Shown here piece by piece: positions 60,597-64,000 of a stretch of DNA of 64,000 nucleotides (position 1 is its first letter; the number at the start of each line of letters is the position of its first letter). The notes under the pieces are model-generated. The model searched no databases. It had not been told where the DNA came from and saw nothing but the letters and a program-made list of their open reading frames with translations. The stretch is from Micromonospora sp. NBC_01796 (lineage in GTDB: Bacteria > Actinomycetota > Actinomycetes > Mycobacteriales > Micromonosporaceae): the NCBI RefSeq assembly GCF_035917455.1, contig NZ_CP109078.1, positions 2,604,001-2,668,000 of the forward strand. The letters are read 5' to 3'. The translations under genes and the position numbers were made by a program.

Positions 60597-62548
60597 CCGG
60601 ACCACCAGCCCCGGTCGAGTGCCCGGACTGCGCTGGCACCACGTTTCTCCTGGTCGACTGCCGGTGCACCCGAGGCGGCAACCGTCTCCTGGTCGACACC
60701 ACCAACCCCACAACCCACGAGGCGTACGTCGACTGCCTGCTCTGCCACGGCATCGGTACGGTCGCGGTCCCCTGCCACGACTGCCGGCAACTCGGCATCC
60801 GCCGCCCCCAGGTTGTGCTGACCGTCGTCAACCTCGACACCGGTGCGGTCGCCTCCGCGAGCGTGGTGCCCGGCAGCATCGAGCCGGGCTTCGACCGCGA
60901 CGGTCATCCCGCACTCGACCTGGCCCCGCTCGTCCTGGACCTCGCCGCCCACGTCGGAGTCGCCTCCGTCCACGACCTGACCACCCCCGACCGGCCGTTC
61001 GAGGAGCTGACCGTCCTGCTCCCGAACGCGTGGCGACCCGACCTGCCCGCCGAGCAACGGCACAGCCTCGAAGCCACCGCGCTGGCCCGCCACTCCGGGG
61101 ACCCGTGGCTCGTCCACCTCGGCCGCAGCACCCCGGCCCCGCCACCGCCCACCGTCCAGGAACGACTGGCGAACTTGGCGACTTTCGCCAGCCAGCTCTG
61201 CCTGGACCTGGTCATCGAGGCCCGCCGCCAACGGTCAGGCGACCTGACCTGGACAATCCGCTACGACGCCCCGGCCGCGCCCGTACCCGCCGAGCAGCAT
61301 CGTCGGTTCGACAGTCTCACCGCCGCCCTCGATTCGACCGCCGTCGCCGACGCCCTGCACGGGCTGCACGAACGTGCCCTGACCGCGCCGGCCTACCTGG
61401 TGGTGCCGAACGGTCCGCCACAGCCGCCCACCACCCTCGACCTGGACGTGGACCGGCTCGAACAACGGATCCGCACCGACTCTGTCGACGTTTGCACGGG
61501 CAACCCGCTGCTCGGGGCGCAGGCGATCTGGCGGGACGGCCGCTGGTGGCACACCGGGCTGCGGCAGGCCGGGAGCTGGGAGACGTACACCGCTTCGGAC
61601 ACCGGCCAGATCGTGCGTCGCCGGCACATGCGGGCCGAGCGTGTCTGCGAGCCGCCGGATCCGAGCTGGCAGGGCGCAGCAATCCCGAGCCTCGACTGCA
61701 CCGAGTGCACCGGCTCGCAGTCACCGTTGCCGGGCTGCCGCACCTGTCGGGGTAGCCGCCGGCTCTATCTCGGCGCGGTTGTCACGATCACCGACCTCGA
61801 CAACCGCGTCCTGCACCTCAACTGGCTCGCCGACCCCGAGCGGCCGGTGCCCGCGCCGCCGGTCGCCCTGCAACCCGACGGCACGCCGGTGGTCGCCCTC
61901 CCCAGTCACTACCGGCTCGCGCACTGGGCCAACATCCTCGGCGTACGACCGGAGCACCTGACCGAGCTTGACACCGGGGTCCCCGTCGACCTGGGCAGCC
62001 GGGACGGGCTCATTCCGCTGCTCCACCCCGACGACGACCCGCTCACCCGGCACATTGCCACCCTCACCGCCGGCCGCCCCGCCGCCCGCCTCCTCGTACG
62101 CACCAGCCTCCCGGCCGCGCCCCCGCTGCCTGAGCTGATCCGACTCGTCCACGGGCTGCACCTCGCCCTGGCGGTGACCGTCGAGATGAACCAGCCCCAG
62201 CCCGACACCTCACTCCGCGAGTACGCCGAAGCGTGGCAGGTCGACGTGCTCCGGCCCGACCAGGTCGAGCACTTCACACCCCAGCGCCCGTTTCATCCGA
62301 GTGTGGAGTCGGCGGTTGCCACCTGTTGGGCGTACCTCGGAATGTCGATCTGTGCGGCCGTGCCCACCGACCCACGCCGGGCAATCCCGGAGCCGCAATC
62401 CCCGGCGCTGGCGGCCGGAACCGGCGACGACCCGGAGGAGAGCATTCGCCAGCTCGGTCGTCGCCATCCCGGGCAACCGGTCGCCGCGCTCCTCACACCC
62501 ACCGGGTGTCACATCCACCTGTGGTTACCCGACGGCAGCGGCACCTGA
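60593..62548 (+). CDS. 651-aa protein with DnaJ-like CxxC zinc motifs, function unknown
   Basis: A large soluble protein without signal or TM helix. The N-terminus carries CPDCAG, CRCTRGG, CLLCHGIG and CHDCRQLG (residues about 10-70), the CxxCxGxG style of DnaJ-type zinc fingers. A second group, CTECTGSQ and CRTCRGSR, lies near residues 363-385. Each group is followed by a similar beta-rich stretch (VVLTVVNLDTGAVASA after the first, AVVTITDLDNRVLHLN after the second), so the protein appears to be an internal duplication of a zinc-finger-plus-domain unit. ATG 60593 overlaps the preceding stop. I do not recognise the family. It may hold or scaffold partners rather than catalyse. Confidence 0.8.
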   Translation: MTGPPAPVECPDCAGTTFLLVDCRCTRGGNRLLVDTTNPTTHEAYVDCLLCHGIGTVAVPCHDCRQLGIRRPQVVLTVVNLDTGAVASASVVPGSIEPGFDRDGHPALDLAPLVLDLAAHVGVASVHDLTTPDRPFEELTVLLPNAWRPDLPAEQRHSLEATALARHSGDPWLVHLGRSTPAPPPPTVQERLANLATFASQLCLDLVIEARRQRSGDLTWTIRYDAPAAPVPAEQHRRFDSLTAALDSTAVADALHGLHERALTAPAYLVVPNGPPQPPTTLDLDVDRLEQRIRTDSVDVCTGNPLLGAQAIWRDGRWWHTGLRQAGSWETYTASDTGQIVRRRHMRAERVCEPPDPSWQGAAIPSLDCTECTGSQSPLPGCRTCRGSRRLYLGAVVTITDLDNRVLHLNWLADPERPVPAPPVALQPDGTPVVALPSHYRLAHWANILGVRPEHLTELDTGVPVDLGSRDGLIPLLHPDDDPLTRHIATLTAGRPAARLLVRTSLPAAPPLPELIRLVHGLHLALAVTVEMNQPQPDTSLREYAEAWQVDVLRPDQVEHFTPQRPFHPSVESAVATCWAYLGMSICAAVPTDPRRAIPEPQSPALAAGTGDDPEESIRQLGRRHPGQPVAALLTPTGCHIHLWLPDGSGT

Positions 62549-62555
62549 AAGCCGG

Positions 62556-63392
62556 TCAGCCTGCGGTGGTGTTGCCTTCGGGGCGCCAGATCCAGCTCTG
62601 GTTGTCGTACATCGGGGTGAGCCCCGAGCGGATCATGTTGTTCAGCGACGGGTTCGACTCGCCCTCGGCCGGCTTGCCGGTGTCGCTGAACAGCCAACGG
62701 ACACCCGCCTCGGCGGCGGCCTGCGCCCTGGCCGTCAGCAGAGCCGACTGTGCGCCACGGTTGCGGTGACTTTCCCGGGTCGCCCCATTGTGCAGCGAGG
62801 CGAACTCCCCGTACAGGAAGAGGCCGGCACCGGCGACCATCGTGTCCCCGTCCCAGGCCGCGAACGTGAGGAAGTCCGGGCGCCCGACGGCGGCGACGAG
62901 CGACGAGTTGAACTGCTCGGGCAGGCCGAAGACCTCTTCGAGCATGCTCGCCCACTCCTCGGCGTCCTCCACCCCGACCCGACCCACCCGCAGGTCGGTG
63001 GTGCCGGGCTTGAAGTCGTCCACGTCGCCGACGAGCTTCACCGTGGCGTCCCCAGCGGTCAGCCCGTACGCGGCGCGGATGTCGTCCCAGTCCGGGGGCA
63101 GGACCTCCGGGGCGAGCTGGATCTGGGCCGACGGGCTGCCGTGCTCCCGGTGGAAGTCGACAACCTCGCCGATCAGTTTCGCGCTGACGGGTTCGGTGAA
63201 ACCGAGGCCGATCGTCTTGTTCCAGCCACCGTCGGTGGGGTCGTTCCGCATCGCCAGCGCGGCACCGCCGCCGATCCGGGCGCCGGTGAGACCGAGTTCG
63301 GTCCGGCCGCGCTCGGACATGATCTCGACGTACTGGAAGTTCAGCTCGGCGGTGATGAACTCGGTGGTCCTGGTCAGGTTCTCTGACGGCAC
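62556..63392 (-). CDS. GNAT-family acetyltransferase
   Basis: A 278-aa protein whose C-terminal half is GNAT-like: DTMVAGAGLFLYGEFASLHNGATRESHRNRGAQSALLTARAQAAAEAG, with the R-x-x-G-x-x loop for acetyl-CoA, then LFSDTG and the closing LTPMYDNQSWIWRP. The N-terminal half is a second, degenerate GNAT-like lobe. The substrate is unknown. GTG 63392 (MPSENLTRTTEF) is preferred; the frame is open for 40 codons upstream without coding character. It is convergent with the zinc-motif gene, seven bases apart, and is back to normal chromosome composition. Confidence 0.82.
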   Translation of the reverse strand: MPSENLTRTTEFITAELNFQYVEIMSERGRTELGLTGARIGGGAALAMRNDPTDGGWNKTIGLGFTEPVSAKLIGEVVDFHREHGSPSAQIQLAPEVLPPDWDDIRAAYGLTAGDATVKLVGDVDDFKPGTTDLRVGRVGVEDAEEWASMLEEVFGLPEQFNSSLVAAVGRPDFLTFAAWDGDTMVAGAGLFLYGEFASLHNGATRESHRNRGAQSALLTARAQAAAEAGVRWLFSDTGKPAEGESNPSLNNMIRSGLTPMYDNQSWIWRPEGNTTAG

Positions 63393-63536
63393 GGGGCATC
63401 CCAATGAATATTCGCGGATTCGCGAGGCTTTCGCGGAGACGCCGCAATTCAACCGGCCGGTCCCGGTTACGGGTAGCCCCGGCGGATGATTGTGATGTGG
63501 ATCGCCGGACAAACGGGCAGTTCAGTCACGTCGGGG

Positions 63537-64000
63537 TTAGCAGCCCGAGGGGCGGCTCACCGTACCCGACTTGGAGATCCGGGTGCCGGTGATCATGTCC
63601 CCGTTGACCCAGACCTCCAGTTCCCAACCCGCCGTGGGCGACGTCAGCTCGTGGTCCAGGCCGTAGTACTTCGGCACGGTCCCGGAGAAGCTGGTCGAGC
63701 CGTCCCCGCTGATCGGATAGCCGTAGATGGTGCCGTTCTGGTGGTCGACGCCCCCGTGCGGGTCGTACCCGACCGACGCGTTGTGCAACGTCCCCGAGAT
63801 GGAGAAGCCCCAGCTCCCGCCGCCCCGACACTCGGTGCTCACGGAGGCGGTCAGGTACGGCGTGGCCGCCGGCTTGGGCTGTGGGGCCGGTGCCCCCACG
63901 GGCTCGTTCCCCCTGGCCGGGGTCGTCGGGGCGGTGGTTCCGGGCCGAGCCGTCGTAGGCCGTACGGCAGTCGGGCTGACCGGGGGTCGGGTGGAGGTGG
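63537..64000 (-). CDS. C-terminal part of a probable exported protein (start beyond window)
   Basis: The frame is open from the right window edge to TAA at 63537. The visible 154 codons comprise a Thr/Pro-rich linker (TAVRPTTARPGTTAPTTPA-type, about 45 residues) and a C-terminal beta-rich domain of about 110 residues with one Cys near its start (VSTECRGGGSWGF) and a terminal Cys (RPSGC), likely a disulfide. The composition is typical of secreted or wall-associated actinobacterial proteins. I do not recognise the domain. Confidence 0.65.
   Translation of the reverse strand, partial: TSTRPPVSPTAVRPTTARPGTTAPTTPARGNEPVGAPAPQPKPAATPYLTASVSTECRGGGSWGFSISGTLHNASVGYDPHGGVDHQNGTIYGYPISGDGSTSFSGTVPKYYGLDHELTSPTAGWELEVWVNGDMITGTRISKSGTVSRPSGC

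Overview
The window looks like a chromosomal segment of a high-GC filamentous actinobacterium, most likely of the Micromonosporaceae (Micromonospora or a relative). The reasons are the very GC-rich third codon positions, the frequent GTG starts, the ATGA/GTGA stop-start overlaps, and actinobacterial blocks such as hpt-ftsH-folE-folP-folB, eccC-eccD-mycP and marP-nudL-tlpA-nth-crp. The genus is inferred from gene content; no rRNA or tRNA gene was seen.

Layout. 0-1.2 kb: folB (cut by the window edge) and folP. 1.5-10.3 kb: a tightly overlapped plus-strand operon resembling the core of a Gram-positive type IV secretion/conjugation machine (VirB2-, VirB3/PrgI-, VirB4-, VirB6- and VirB8-like proteins and a two-domain cell-wall hydrolase). 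A single-TM protein on the other strand follows, then an FtsK/SpoIIIE-type ATPase with a small coiled-coil membrane partner. No relaxase, integrase or replication gene accompanies it, and the block lies between folP and folE. 14.3-25.4 kb: the folE-ftsH-hpt-tilS-metalloprotease-dacB housekeeping block, interrupted by a GlxA-type regulator and a gamma-glutamyltransferase. 25.6-33.2 kb: ppa, then a compact type VII secretion set (eccD, eccC, mycP) without Esx, EccB or EccE genes. 33.2-39.5 kb: an acetyltransferase, then marP, a CoA-pyrophosphatase NUDIX gene, a TlpA-like lipoprotein, nth, a CapA-like gene and a CRP regulator. 39.6-49.3 kb: a phosphoesterase, a DUF3592 protein, and an AtuA-type acyl-CoA carboxylase cluster (TetR, TIGR03084 protein, AtuA, carboxyltransferase, biotin carboxylase/carrier, acyl-CoA dehydrogenase) that probably degrades a branched or isoprenoid acyl-CoA. 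49.3-55.8 kb: small membrane proteins, a lone excisionase-type antitoxin, an ECF-type sigma factor with its coupled partner, a NUDIX hydrolase and a Tat-exported PhoD phosphatase with extra C-terminal domains.

55.8-63.4 kb is the accessory part. It starts with visibly AT-richer DNA carrying a two-gene unit in which one protein has a HEPN-like RX6H motif and both end in probable winged helices. An intergenic patch of repeated GAACGGG boxes follows. Next come four tandem, effector-less GntR-type mini-regulators (72-78 aa), facing a coupled three-gene operon: a DivIVA-domain protein, a small Cys/His protein and a 651-aa protein with DnaJ-like CxxC zinc motifs. A near-consensus plus-strand promoter before that operon has a perfect 20-bp palindrome lying across its spacer, so the mini-regulators are good candidates for its repressors.

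The three parts most worth following up as possibly undescribed systems are the relaxase-less T4SS-like machine, the HEPN/winged-helix pair, and the mini-GntR/DivIVA/zinc-ribbon module. All functional statements come from reading the sequence; no database search was run.
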